DNA from: Streptomyces leeuwenhoekii | Lineage (GTDB): Bacteria; Actinomycetota; Actinomycetes; Streptomycetales; Streptomycetaceae | Assembly (NCBI RefSeq): GCF_001013905.1 | Contig: NZ_LN831790.1 | Span: 7,206,001-7,270,000 of the forward strand | DNA: 64,000 nt | Reading direction: 5' to 3' | Shown here: in pieces, positions 20,547-29,419 of the stretch | Numbering within the stretch: the stretch's first letter is position 1 | Layout of the letters: each line of letters begins with the position of its first letter | The notes under the pieces: model-generated | Seen by the model: the letters and a program-made list of their open reading frames with translations, nothing else | Database searches by the model: none | Told to the model about the DNA's origin: nothing | Position numbers and translations under genes: made by a program

Positions 20547-21380
20547 ATGACACATCAGGACGGAAACGTGACTCCAATCCCCGACGAGGTCGGACTGCTG
20601 TATGATGCTGTGGTCGACAGCGCCGCAGTGACAATGGGCAAGAACCTGCACTTCGGATACTGGGAACCCTCCGACAGTGAATTATCCTTCGACGAGGCCA
20701 CGGACCGGCTCACCGACCTGCTGACCGAGCGTCTCCGCATCGGCCCCGGCTCACGACTCCTGGACATCGGATGCGGGGTCGGTACCCCCGGTGTGCGTAT
20801 CGCCCGGCTCAGCGGCGCCGAGGTGACCGGTATTTCTGTCAGCGAGGAACAGGTCAAACGAGCAAACGCACTGGCGCGCTCACAGTCATCCGCATGCCGC
20901 GCAGAATTTCACCAGGCGAACGCGATGGAACTACCGTTCCCCGATGCCTCCTTCGACGCGGCCGTTGCCCTGGAGTCGATGATCCACATGCCGGACCGGG
21001 GGCAGGTACTCCGGGAGATCCGGCGGGTGCTGCGCCCGGGAGGACGCATCGTTCTGACCGACTTCCACGAGCGGACTCCGCTATCCCCCGCCCACCGCGC
21101 CGTCGTTAACCAGTTATTGCAGGACATCATGTGCACGATGGTGCAGGTCGACGACTATCTCCGGCTCCTGCGCACAGCGGGCTTCCAGTTCAAGGAAATG
21201 GTCGACATCAGCGAAGAGACCGTGCGCAGGACTTTCATGGCCCTGGCGGAGCGCGCCGCGCACATGCCGACGGAGGTGCTGAGCAAGCTGGGATGGAAGT
21301 CCAACCCGGCAGACATGATCGACATCTCCGGATTCGGCTACCTCCTCGTCGTCGCCGAGCGTCCCATGGCCACCGGCTGA
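20547..21380 (+). CDS. SAM-dependent methyltransferase, small-molecule O-methyltransferase type
   Basis: 277 residues from the ATG at 20547, with CTGGAG seven bases upstream. Class I fold: motif I LLDIGCGVGTPGV (about residues 72-84), an acidic post-I region, DASFDAAVALESMIHM (motif II/III area), and LRPGGRIVLTDFHERTPL. The FGYWEPSDSELSFDEATDRL start is typical of the tailoring methyltransferases of macrolide, ansamycin and polyether clusters (AveD, MonE and Rif-Orf14 type). It is intact in a region of broken genes, suggesting it is under selection. Inference: it methylates a hydroxyl of the polyketide made by the upstream PKS, possibly one introduced by the Rieske oxygenases. The substrate cannot be read from sequence. 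Confidence 0.88.
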   Translation: MTHQDGNVTPIPDEVGLLYDAVVDSAAVTMGKNLHFGYWEPSDSELSFDEATDRLTDLLTERLRIGPGSRLLDIGCGVGTPGVRIARLSGAEVTGISVSEEQVKRANALARSQSSACRAEFHQANAMELPFPDASFDAAVALESMIHMPDRGQVLREIRRVLRPGGRIVLTDFHERTPLSPAHRAVVNQLLQDIMCTMVQVDDYLRLLRTAGFQFKEMVDISEETVRRTFMALAERAAHMPTEVLSKLGWKSNPADMIDISGFGYLLVVAERPMATG

Positions 21381-21689
21381 CCTCGAAAGAAGGGTGACTA
21401 TCCAAGGAGGGGGCGCAAACGGGAGCTGGTGCAGGACGGATTCCGACTGGACGTATGAAACGGATCAGGCGGCTCGATTTCAGCGGCGGATCCGACCAGG
21501 TGTATCCCGTCCGGGTGCCGATGCGGCGGAGATCCTCGCCCAGGCCGTAAGTCCGAGTAACTGATACCGCCGAGGGCCACGGACTCGATGTACTCCCTGC
21601 TGGTTCTACCGCCTTTGGCTCGGAAGTTGCGGTGCACATGCCGTCGGACGAATGTGTCGCGATCCTTGAGCTTGCTGGGAAGGGTTACT
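21381..21689. other. Gap with a short unidentified minus-strand remnant
   Basis: No intact gene. On the minus strand a reading KDRDTFVRRHVHRNFRAKGG followed by RTSREYIESVALGGIS (about 21670-21560) looks like decayed protein-coding sequence, but I do not recognise the family. Confidence 0.35.
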
Positions 21690-21905
21690 GACCTGCGGTC
21701 TGGACGTCAAGCTTGGCCCGCTGGTAGATGGCGGTGAATTCGGGTTGCCGGTGAATCCGTACTCTAGGCAAGCCGTTCGTGGATCACGGCAGCCTTCGTC
21801 AGGCTCCTCTCCGCCTGCAGCATCGAGTTGACCAACGGTGCGAACTTGTCGATTACTCTGGCGTGATCGTCCGTTCGGCGACCGGCGAGGCGAGGCGGGT
21901 CCGTC
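21690..21905 (-). pseudogene. IS21-family IstA transposase remnant
   Basis: The minus strand reads FAPLVNSMLQAERSLTKAAV, then IHERLA. After a one-frame shift it continues EYGFTGN, then IYQRAKLDVQTAG. This matches the block around KxxVIHERL..EYGFTGNYQRVK at the end of the helix-turn-helix region in IS21 IstA proteins. The catalytic domain and the IstB partner are absent. Confidence 0.65.
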
Positions 21906-22824
21906 GGCTGACGGGTACGCGCTGACCGTCCGCCCCGACATTCTTCCGATGAAGGACTGTCCGGGGTCAGTTCCGGATGTCGGCTCGACGGACACCGCCG
22001 ACCCATGGCTTGGTGGCACGTCGTACAAGGTGCTGAGTCCGAGCGACTTGCAGATGTGCTCGCAAGCTCCTACGGCCGGCGAGGGGTGCGCGCGGTGCTT
22101 CATGGGGGCTGGTGGGCAGTGCATCGTTGAGGCAGCACGCGCAGAGCCGTTACGGTGCCGACGTCGCCGAAGGAGACGGGACTTCACAGCGGGGCCGTGG
22201 TGCTGGTCGGGTAGGTGTCGCGTAGCTCGTACGCCCGACTTCGGTAGGCCTCGACCTGTCCCTTGACCAGCAGGTCCGTCCAACAGCGCCGCGTCCGCAC
22301 TCCCTTGCCCTGGGGCCGGTTTTGCGGGCAGCAGCCCTTCTCCCGGCCCCTGCACAGCGTTGACGGTGATGCCGTCCAGCGCGAGTAGTTCGGTGGACAT
22401 CAAAAGACACGGCGTGGTGTTCCACTCGGCGAGGTGGAAGTGCTCGGCGCGCTTGCTGCCCCTGGCGAGCTGCTTGCATGCTGAGCGGTCAGCCATGGCG
22501 GTGGGCTTGGGTGAGGAGGGTGGCTTGCGCCAAGACGCTCAGCACGTCGGCACCGTACGCGCGCAGGTATGGGCACACGCGCATGGGGCCCGCGTTGCCT
22601 CAGCAAGGCGGGCACGATCATCGGTCCCGCCTGGCAGGCCAGGAGGACGAAGTCACCGTGTCGTGAGGTACACCCTTGCCCCCTTCAGCGATTCGCAGGG
22701 CGTTGCCCCTCGTCGGGCGGTTGCCTATCCCTGTCGGCTCAGGCCGTCGGTGACCCTGAGCGGCCATGCTCGGAGGCCGTCGGGGACAGCGGAGCGCGCT
22801 GCGACGCAGGTCGGCCGGCACCTA
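21906..22824. other. Long gap without a supportable gene
   Basis: Open frames exist on both strands, but none shows a recognisable domain, a good start with ribosome-binding site, or the strong third-position GC bias of neighbouring genes. A minus-strand reading LARGSKRAEHFHLAEW (about 22470-22420) may be another transposase scrap. Confidence 0.5.
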
Positions 22825-22863
22825 GTCAGCACGCCACGAACCCCGTGCTGGTTCCGTGCTGAC
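22825..22863. repeat. GTGCTGAC repeat cluster A
   Basis: Contains GTCAGCAC (22825-22832, inverted), GTGCTGG (22845-22851) and GTGCTGAC (22856-22863). The last two are 11 bp apart, one helical turn. The same words recur at 23226-23311. Confidence 0.7.
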
Positions 22864-22910
22864 TTCCAAGGGCGGAATGAAAGAAAACCGCAGGTCCTAG
22901 CCCCGATCGG

Positions 22911-23010
22911 ATGAGTTGTCGTACCACTCGATGGTGGTCCCGATGAGGCTGGCGGCGACGATGCGCTTGAGGCTGGACGGGGCTGGGGGAGCGGTCGCGG
23001 GCGACGACAT
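22911..23010 (-). pseudogene. MHS-family MFS transporter, N-terminal stub
   Basis: From an ATG at 23010, with AGGAAG upstream, the minus strand reads MSSPATAPPAPSSLKRIVAA, then SLIGTTIEWYD. The second block is the signature start of TM1 in metabolite:H+ symporters. After IEWYD the expected FFLYG is replaced by NSSDRG and similarity ends, so about 400 residues are lost. The ribosome-binding site and start are intact; only the body is gone. Confidence 0.7.
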
Positions 23011-23225
23011 CGGCACCACTTCCTGACGTTCGACGGGGACGATTGCGTGTCGCCACACGGTAGGAACGCGCAGGTCAGAGGCGTATGTGGTGGGACGCCA
23101 TAGTTCGGGGGACGGCTATGCGTGCAGCCACCATGCCGGGGCAGGGAAGGGGTGGTTCAGGGACTCAGGAGTGGTCGAGACCAGTGCTGCCCGGTGCGCG
23201 TAGTTGGGGGTGTTTTGACGGTGCG

Positions 23226-23311
23226 GTGCTGACTCCCGTGCTGGTTCGGTGCTGACTGAAAGCCCATGTCAGCACCCGTCTTCAGCCGTCCCGTGCTGAC
23301 CTGGTGCTGAC
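23226..23311. repeat. GTGCTGAC repeat cluster B
   Basis: Within 86 bp: GTGCTGAC at 23226, 23249, 23293 and 23304, the near copy GTGCTGG at 23238, and one inverted copy GTCAGCAC at 23268. Spacings 23238-23249 and 23293-23304 are each 11 bp and 23226-23238 is 12 bp. Phased repeats like this are typical of protein-binding arrays (operators, iterons). With cluster A they bracket the MHS transporter stub. Confidence 0.7.
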
Positions 23312-23451
23312 TACGCTCCGTTGAACTCGGACAATTGAGGCTGATCACCTCGCCGTCGCGGCTGGAGGTGACCGGGCTGAAAGGTGACCCCGGCTTCGCC
23401 GCTTGGGCTCTGCAGACGTAGGGGCTCAGGAAGGGCGCGGTTGCGTGCGGC

Positions 23452-24867
23452 GTGCGTTCGTCTGCTGGCGGTGTGGCGCGTGGGCGTCTGGGTGACGCAA
23501 GTGGCTGCCCGGCCTGCGCCGGCCGAGTGGTGACCAATACAAACAGTCTTCAGGCTGTAGCTCCGGACGTTGCGGCTCAGTGGCATCCGACCAAGAACGG
23601 GGCTCGTAAGCCGAGTGACATCGTGGCGGGCTCGAATCAGCGCGTGTGGTGGCGGTGCGTCCGCGGCCATGAGTGGCAGGCATATATGGGCACGCGCGTT
23701 CACCAACGTACACGTTGCCCACACTGTAGTCAGCGGCACCGGTCCAAGGCCGAGGTCGCTCTCTTCGCCGAGCTGCACGAGGTCCTCGTCCCTTGCCTGG
23801 GCGCGGGAGCAGTACGCCGTAATCAGCGGATAGGAAACGTCGCTGAGCGGATTGGGCGGTGCGATGTGTCCTTGTCGTCCAGGACCATATCGTGGTCGTG
23901 AAGTACGACGGGGCGCACTGGCATGACAACCGGATCGACGCCGACAGAAGGAAGGGGGCGGTAATTCGAGGGGCCGGGCACGCATGATTCGAGTGCGCGA
24001 GGTACCGCTGGGGGTGCTGCACGAGGATGACGTTGCCGTCGAACCGGGAGCAGATCCCCACATCGTCGCAGTGACGGTGCTCAGGCGAATGCTTCAGGCC
24101 GGGTGGCTGCCGGTGAGCTGACGCGAGAAGTTGAAGACTATGCGGTATCTGGAAAGCGACTGGGAACAGGCCTGTGTGCTGCCGTGCTTGCCGATGTGGA
24201 GCACGTGGATCTGGGGGCTGATGCCCTGGCGGTGACACATCCTCAATTGGCGGAGCAGTGGGACTCGGCGGCCAACGGCGACTTGACGCAGCGCCACGTG
24301 TCTTCTGGCTCCTACACGCCGAGGTGGTGGACCTGCCCCTCCGGAGATGCGTACCAAGCCCCGCCGGCAGAGCGAGTCCGAGGGCGCGGTTGTCCTGTCT
24401 GCAGCGGGAAGCAGGTGACCTCGCGGAACAGTCTCGCCACCTGCCGTCCCGACATCGCGGCCGAGTACTCGCCAGGAAATCCCAGGGCAGTTGATCAGGT
24501 GGGTGTGGGGTCGCATGCACCCGTCATGTGGTGTTGCACTACGTGTACCCACGAGTGGAAGGCTTCCGTCGCAAGCCGGACTCGGCTCGGTGCGGGGTGC
24601 CCGGCGTGTGCCGGAAAGGTAGCTACGGCAACCGCAAACTTGGCAGCCGTCTATCCCGCGGTGGCGGCAATCTGGCATCCGGAACGCGCCCGTAAGCTAC
24701 GACCAGATCAGGTGCGCCCGAGATCCAGTAAGACCGTCTGGTGGCTGTGTCCATCCTGCGACAAGCCCTTCGAAGGCCAGGTCAGTGAGCGGGCTATCGC
24801 CGAATTCTTGTGTTGCGGGACCTGCGCTCGCTTTCGCACCAAGCGCGAACAGTACCGAAAAGGATGA
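23452..24867 (+). pseudogene. Zinc-ribbon repeat protein with nuclease-like core, frameshifted
   Basis: Three frames together read as one protein. First frame (23452-23890): a DUF4379-type treble-clef repeat with ACAGRV, APDVAAQWHPTKNG and RCPHCSQRHRSKAEVALF. Second frame (from 23889): VVVKYDGAHWHDNR, the D..Y-D-G-x-x-W-H block of VSR/PD-(D/E)xK-like proteins. Third frame (from 23984): MIRVREVPLGVLHED. Then 24103-24867 restores repeats: THPQLAEQWDSAANG, GCPVCSGKQVTSRNSLAT, GCPACAGKVATATANLA and YPAVAAIWHPER, each with paired CxxC. Such proteins are thought to bind and perhaps cut DNA; the role is unknown. Two or three frameshifts make it probably inactive, though 24103-24867 alone could still give a 250-residue zinc-ribbon protein. 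Confidence 0.65.
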
Positions 24868-24957
24868 GGTTAAAAACGGGCACTACGGAGTGGTTGCTGG
24901 CCCTCCAACCTCCACCGCTTCGACCGCTCCCTGATAGGAGCGCAGCGCGGCAGTCTC

Positions 24958-26576
24958 GTGCCCGCGGCGGTCGCGGTGCCGACCTCCGTCGTGGCGGCGG
25001 CTCCCGCCACCGGCCGCGGTCACACGGCGGACCCCCAGGACGCCGCGCTGGACTTCGACTCCGCCGCGTACACGACGATCAGCGTCACGGTAGACGGCCG
25101 GCCGATGAGCGTGCGCTGGTACAAGGAGATCTGTTACGTCGCCGACCCGGTCACCGCGGCTGCCCGGCAGCCCGGCGGCCCCGGTGGCGGCACCACCACG
25201 GTCCCCGACACCGCCTGCGGCTACCAGAGCATGAACGTGTTCGTCCCCGAGAGCGCCTTCGGCGACCAGCGGACGCCGGTCTACTTCGCGGTCGACAACA
25301 GTGGCTGGAGGGCGAGTCGTATACGGGCGAGCGTCACCGCCGGCACCTCCTACAGCAGCTCGACGAGCACCGTCGGTGCCGCCCTGAAGGCGGGTTACGT
25401 CTTCGTCGACGTCGCGAGCCGCAGCCGCGGACTGGTCGGCGCCGACGGCTCGGCCCCCGGCAAGGCCCCCGCGGCGGTGGTCGACGCCAAGGCCGCCGTG
25501 CGCTACCTGCGCCTCAACGACGCCGCGATGCCCGGCAGCGCGGAGCGGATCGTCGTCAACGGCACCAGCGGCGGCGGCGCACTGGTGTCGATCCTGGGCG
25601 CCTCCGGCAACAGCGCCGAGTACACCCCCCACCTCGCCGCGACCGGCGCCGCCGGCATCGACGCCAGGGGCCGCAGCACCCTGCGCGACGACGTCTGCTG
25701 TACAACGTCCTCGCTACCCGCGAGAGCACCGGCTCCAACCCCTCGCCCGAGGCGTCCGCCGCGATGGCCTCGCAGTTCCCCGCGTATGAGAAGAGCCTCG
25801 GGCTGCGCAACCCCGACGGCTCCCGGCTCACCGCCGCCACCATGCTCGACACCATCGAGAAGGAGGTCATCCGCTCCGCCGAGACCTACCTCCAGGCGGA
25901 TCCCGCCCACACCATTCCGCCGCTGGGCGGCACCTTCGAGATCACCTCCGGCGCCCCCGGAGGCACACCCACCACCAAGTCGTACGTCAACGACTGGATC
26001 GACGTCGACACCGCCACCGACACGGTGCGCTCCGTCGACATGGCGAAGTACCTCGCCTTCGTCGCGACCCAGGCCAAGCTCAAGACGACCCCCGCGTTCG
26101 ACGCGGTGGGCGTCCACGGCAACACCACCAGCGGCACCGAGACCGACCTCTTCGGCCCGCCGACCCAGACGTACATGAACTACACGGAGTACGGCTGGAA
26201 CCACAACGACGTCGCCGGTGACGGCAGCGGCATCGACGACACCGGGCTGACCTGGAAGCAGTACACCGCGAAGAAGAGCACCACCGTCGACGACCAGGTC
26301 CACCTGATCAACCCGATGGACTTCATCGGCACGAGCGCCGACACCGCACCGAACTGGTACGTCCGCCACGGCACCCGTGACCGGGACACCGCGTTCACCG
26401 TCTCGGTCAACCTCGACCGGGCGCTCGCCGCGGACCCGCAGGTCAGGAACCTGAACCACCGGCTCGCCTGGAACCAGCCCCATGCCGGCAACTACGACGT
26501 CCCCGAGGCCATGGCCTGGATCGCCGACACCGTCCGCAAGGCCGGCAACCCGCTCGCCCCCCGGCACTTGGGATGA
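24958..26576 (+). pseudogene. Subtype-B tannase-like alpha/beta hydrolase with internal deletion
   Basis: The first part (24958-25690) reads as a secreted esterase beginning near AVAVPTSVVAAAPATG, a truncated signal-peptide end. It has TISVTVDGRPMSVRWYKE, CGYQSMNVFVPESAFGD and the nucleophile elbow VNGTSGGGAL. After TLRDDV the frame shifts. From about 25698 a second frame continues YNVLATRESTGSNPSPEAS through to HLG at 26576, including DQVHLINPMDFIG and WYVRHGTRDRDTAF. The missing piece is about 20-25 residues around the junction, so a deletion, not only a single-base change, broke the gene. No start with a ribosome-binding site is visible. The family hydrolyses galloyl or feruloyl esters. 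Confidence 0.7.
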
Positions 26577-26578
26577 CC

Positions 26579-26623
26579 GGCCGTCGGCCGCCCCGTCCCG
26601 CGGCGGTGGGGCGGCCGACGGCC
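26579..26623. terminator. Strong terminator hairpin, 16-bp perfect stem
   Basis: GGCCGTCGGCCGCCCC (26579-26594) pairs perfectly with GGGGCGGCCGACGGCC (26608-26623) around a 13-base loop. It begins two bases after the esterase stop and ends just before the stop of a minus-strand remnant, so it serves convergent transcription. Confidence 0.9.
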
Positions 26624-26625
26624 TG

Positions 26626-26860
26626 TCATTCCTGATAGTCCGGGTACCAGGGCGTGGGGTCGACGTCCCGGAACTTGGCGCGGGTGAACATCTCGGTGGT
26701 GGGTGCCACCTTCGCGCCGATTGCGGTGAGGAGGGTCAGGGGGCTGGTTGCGGGCTGCCGTGCGCGCAGGAACGGGCGGTAGAACTTGTGACGCGTGCCG
26801 GGCACGCGCTCTTCACCCGGGGTGTGCGCGATCGGGTAGGTGTGCGCGCTGCCCCGTTCG
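26626..26860 (-). pseudogene. C-terminal fragment of an unidentified protein
   Basis: A minus-strand frame with strong GC3 bias reads PGEERVPGTRHKFYRPFLRA, then TEMFTRAKFRDVDPTPWYPD, and stops at 26626. The upstream part is not in frame with any start. I do not recognise the family. It ends against the shared terminator as a real gene end would. Confidence 0.4.
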
Positions 26861-26985
26861 GGCCATGGCGGACGGTGAGGTGAGGGCGCACGCTGTGGGG
26901 CGTTGCCCCGCCTGTTCCGCGCAGTCCAGCGCTTGGGGGCCGCACCGCTTGATGCTCCCTACCCGCACTCTTCAAGGAGATGGCC

Positions 26986-27506
26986 ATGCGCCGTCGTCTG
27001 CCCGTCCTGGCCTCCGCCGGGCACTCGCCCTGTTCGGCTCGCTCGCCGCCGCGGTCCCCGCCCAGGCCGAGGAAGCGGAGAACCCGCTCGTGGTGCGCGA
27101 GGACGCCAACAACGAGGTCGACGTCAACTTCCAGGGCAACACCGCCAGCACCGACACCAGCATCTACCACGGCTGCGTCTCGGCCGACGTCCCGCAGATC
27201 GTCTACGGCGAGGTCAAGGCCAGGCCCGGCACCGCAACCGGCACCTCGTCCGCGGCCACGATCAACATCCCCGACTGGACGATCGTCTGGTACGACGCCA
27301 AGGACGACGAAGTCGCCAAGAGTGAACTCAACGTCACCTTCACCTACCTCGGCCCCCTACCGCAGGAGATGGCCGGCACCATGCTGGCCACCAACCCGGC
27401 CCTCAAGGTCGGCGGCGGCACCGCCTCCCGCGCCTGCCAGACCAGCAACCTGTGTACCTACTACGACTTCATGATGTCCGGGGAGATCCCCATCGACGTC
27501 CTCTGA
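26986..27506 (+). pseudogene. Small secreted protein with frameshift in the signal peptide
   Basis: AAGGAG (26974-26979) lies six bases before the ATG at 26986, which starts MRRRLPVLASAG. That frame then turns into arginine/proline-rich nonsense. One frame over, the sequence reads RALALFGSLAAAVPAQAEEA, a signal-peptide core with an AQA cleavage site. It continues as an acidic 140-residue mature protein (NEVDVNFQGNTASTDTSIYH, then IPDWTIVWYDAKDDEVAKSE) ending PIDVL. A single indel near 27015-27025 explains both halves. Alternatively translation starts at the ATG at 26954 in the second frame, giving a longer odd leader. Mature-part function is unknown; two cysteines near the end (ACQTSNLC) may pair. 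Confidence 0.65.
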
Positions 27507-27603
27507 CTCTGACCGGGGACGGCATCATCACCGCCGCGCCAGCCATGGCGGTGGCGACCGCAGCACAACAGGCTGCCGGTGCCCGGAATCCGCCTCATCA
27601 GGT

Positions 27604-27636
27604 GTGGTGTTGCACGCGTAGCGCGTGCGACACCAC
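27604..27636. terminator. Terminator hairpin downstream of the secreted protein
   Basis: GTGGTGTTGCACGCG (27604-27618) pairs with CGCGTGCGACACCAC (27622-27636), 15 bp with one G-U pair and a very short loop. It lies 98 bp after the stop of the 26986-27506 gene. Confidence 0.75.
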
Positions 27637-27799
27637 AGGGAGGTACGCATAAGCGCCCTCTCAACGCGCGGGCTCGTCCCCGCTATCAAGTTGCATGCGG
27701 CTCGGGCTTTACAGCTCTGGAACGGCCCGCAGCAGCATCGTCGACGGGACAAGTACCGTCCCGTCCGCTCCAATCCGCCCAACCCGAAGGAGAACGATC

Positions 27800-28345
27800 A
27801 CGCGTCGTCGTCTTACCGCCACGCTGTTACCCGCCGGTCTGCTGCTCACGCTCGGCATAGCGGGCGTTTCCCCGGCCTCGGCTTCCACCGACGCCTCGTC
27901 CTCGCTGGTGGACGTGTCGTGCCCGCTGGGCACGCAGACCAGCACCTACCACCCCGGCCTCACCTACACCCCCCGGCAGACCACGTTCACCGCCACCGGC
28001 AGCCTGGCACCGTGCGTGTCTCCGACCCACCCCGAAATCGTCGGAGCGGACTTCACCTCCAGCGGGCACGGAGTGGCCAGCTGCACGACGGCCGACTTCG
28101 AGGACACCGCCACCTACCGGTGGAACAGCGGCCAGAGCAGCAAGGTCGAGGGACGGGTGACCATCAACCTCAAGCCCAACGGCCAGACGGTCCTGGTCCG
28201 TATCGGCGAGGTCACCGGTGGCCTGTTCAAGGGTGCCACCGTCACCCAGACCAAGATCCTGCCCGCGCTGAACCTGCTGGACTGCGCCACCGATGACGGC
28301 CTGGAATACGTCAGCGGGCCCGTCAACCTCACCGTCGTCCTGTAG
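27800..28345 (+). CDS. Secreted hypothetical protein A (paralogue of 28803-29375), apparent ACG start
   Basis: AAGGAG (27787-27792) is followed seven bases later by ACG CGT CGT CGT, where MRRR would be expected. The following residues RRRLTATLLPAGLLLTLGIA and SPASAS form a complete signal peptide. So either ACG serves as start, or an ATG was mutated to ACG, or translation begins at in-frame ATG 27695 with a 35-residue pre-leader. The mature part (about 150 residues) has four cysteines and the block STYHPGLTYTPRQTTFTATG, ending GPVNLTVVL. It shares these with the next gene. No known domain is recognised; it is probably an extracellular beta-rich protein. Confidence 0.65.
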   Translation, partial: TRRRLTATLLPAGLLLTLGIAGVSPASASTDASSSLVDVSCPLGTQTSTYHPGLTYTPRQTTFTATGSLAPCVSPTHPEIVGADFTSSGHGVASCTTADFEDTATYRWNSGQSSKVEGRVTINLKPNGQTVLVRIGEVTGGLFKGATVTQTKILPALNLLDCATDDGLEYVSGPVNLTVVL

Positions 28346-28802
28346 GAGGGGCAGCCGAGCCAGGAGACGGCGGCCTCGGACTGCCAGGTGAGGTGGTGTA
28401 TGTCCCGGACCCATGGGCCGATCCGCGAACCCCTGTTGACTGACCAGCACAGTCACCGGTACGCCCAAGGGATGTCGGGTCAGGAGCCGCTGCTTTGCGG
28501 AGCGGTGGTGCCACGGCGTGATGGGGCCGTGTTGTCGCACTCGCAGGCGTTGGGCTGGGCCCGGGCGTGGGGGCGACTGAGGGGAACCCGGGAGGAACAG
28601 GGGGCCGGGGGGCTGGGGGTGTGAATGTGCGGGTGGAGGGGGCGCGTTCGATGGGCTGGTGCGCGCGCCCCTCTTCTCGGGCCATGGCCCGCCTCATGAG
28701 AGGCCGCCACAGTTGTGCGTGCCATCGCCTGCGACGGCGCTGCACAGTTCGTCCCTGTAGTAGGTGACACCCCGTGACCACATCGTCGGAAGGATCTACG
28801 TA
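28346..28802. other. 457-bp gap between the two secreted paralogues
   Basis: No gene is supported. The gap is G-rich on the plus strand around 28500-28640 and shows no recognisable protein frame. It presumably holds the promoter of the second paralogue, whose ribosome-binding site GGAAGG lies about 10 bases before its ATG. Confidence 0.5.
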
Positions 28803-29375
28803 ATGCACGTTCTCAAGCGCGACCGTATACGGCAGCTCAGCGCACTTGCCGCGAGTGCGGCCACCCTCATCGCCCTCGGGCTGACGCCCACCGCCCAGGC
28901 CGCCCCGGCAGCCCCGGCCGCGAGCCAGCAGGCCGCCCTGCTGGAGTGCCCCGGCTACGAGACCACCTCCTACAAGCCCGGCCTCACCCTCCTCCCACGA
29001 CAGGTCGCCCTGTCCGCGAGCGGCGCCATCGGTCCATGCCTGGGCGTGCCGCTGGACCACACCAACGGCACCATCACCTTCACCGGCAACGGCCAGCTGT
29101 CGTGCACCACCGGCAACTCCACCGGCAACGGCCGGATCGACTGGAAGAACGACCAGACCAGCTCCAGCACCTTCGACTTCACCGCCGCAGTCGGCGTTCG
29201 CCCCGCGGGCGACTCCGTCCTGGTCCTCACCGGTGAGATCAAGTCCGGCGACTTCCAAAGTTCCACGATCATCATCGAGATCGTTCTGGCCGCCGCACCC
29301 GCCCAGTCCCTGGACTGTCTCACCCCCGACGGACTCGACACCTCCTCCGGAGCGGTCAACCTCCAGATCGTCTGA
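28803..29375 (+). CDS. Secreted hypothetical protein B
   Basis: 190 residues from the ATG at 28803 (GTCGGAAGG upstream). Signal peptide MHVLKRDRIRQLSALAASAA to about AQAAPAAP. The mature part has LECPGYETTSYKPGLTLLP, then PCLGVP, then GQLSCTTGN, and ends SLDCLTPDGLDTSSGAVNL. It aligns along its length with protein A: shared TxxYxPGLTxxPRQ, an invariant PC, a central SCTT and a terminal LDC....DGL....G.VNL. Four conserved cysteines suggest two disulphides. The pair looks like a tandem duplication 460 bp apart. The family is unknown to me. Confidence 0.8.
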   Translation: MHVLKRDRIRQLSALAASAATLIALGLTPTAQAAPAAPAASQQAALLECPGYETTSYKPGLTLLPRQVALSASGAIGPCLGVPLDHTNGTITFTGNGQLSCTTGNSTGNGRIDWKNDQTSSSTFDFTAAVGVRPAGDSVLVLTGEIKSGDFQSSTIIIEIVLAAAPAQSLDCLTPDGLDTSSGAVNLQIV

Positions 29376-29419
29376 CCTGAGTGACGGGACGGTCAGGCTT
29401 TCGTCCACTGTGCCCGAAG

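Noticed and set aside
21606..22496. A 296-residue minus-strand gene
   Set aside because: The frame mixes an IS21 remnant with unrelated sequence, lacks a ribosome-binding site and shows no consistent codon bias.
22825..23311. CRISPR array
   Set aside because: Repeats are only 8 bp, irregular and mixed in orientation, without uniform spacers; a protein-binding array fits better.
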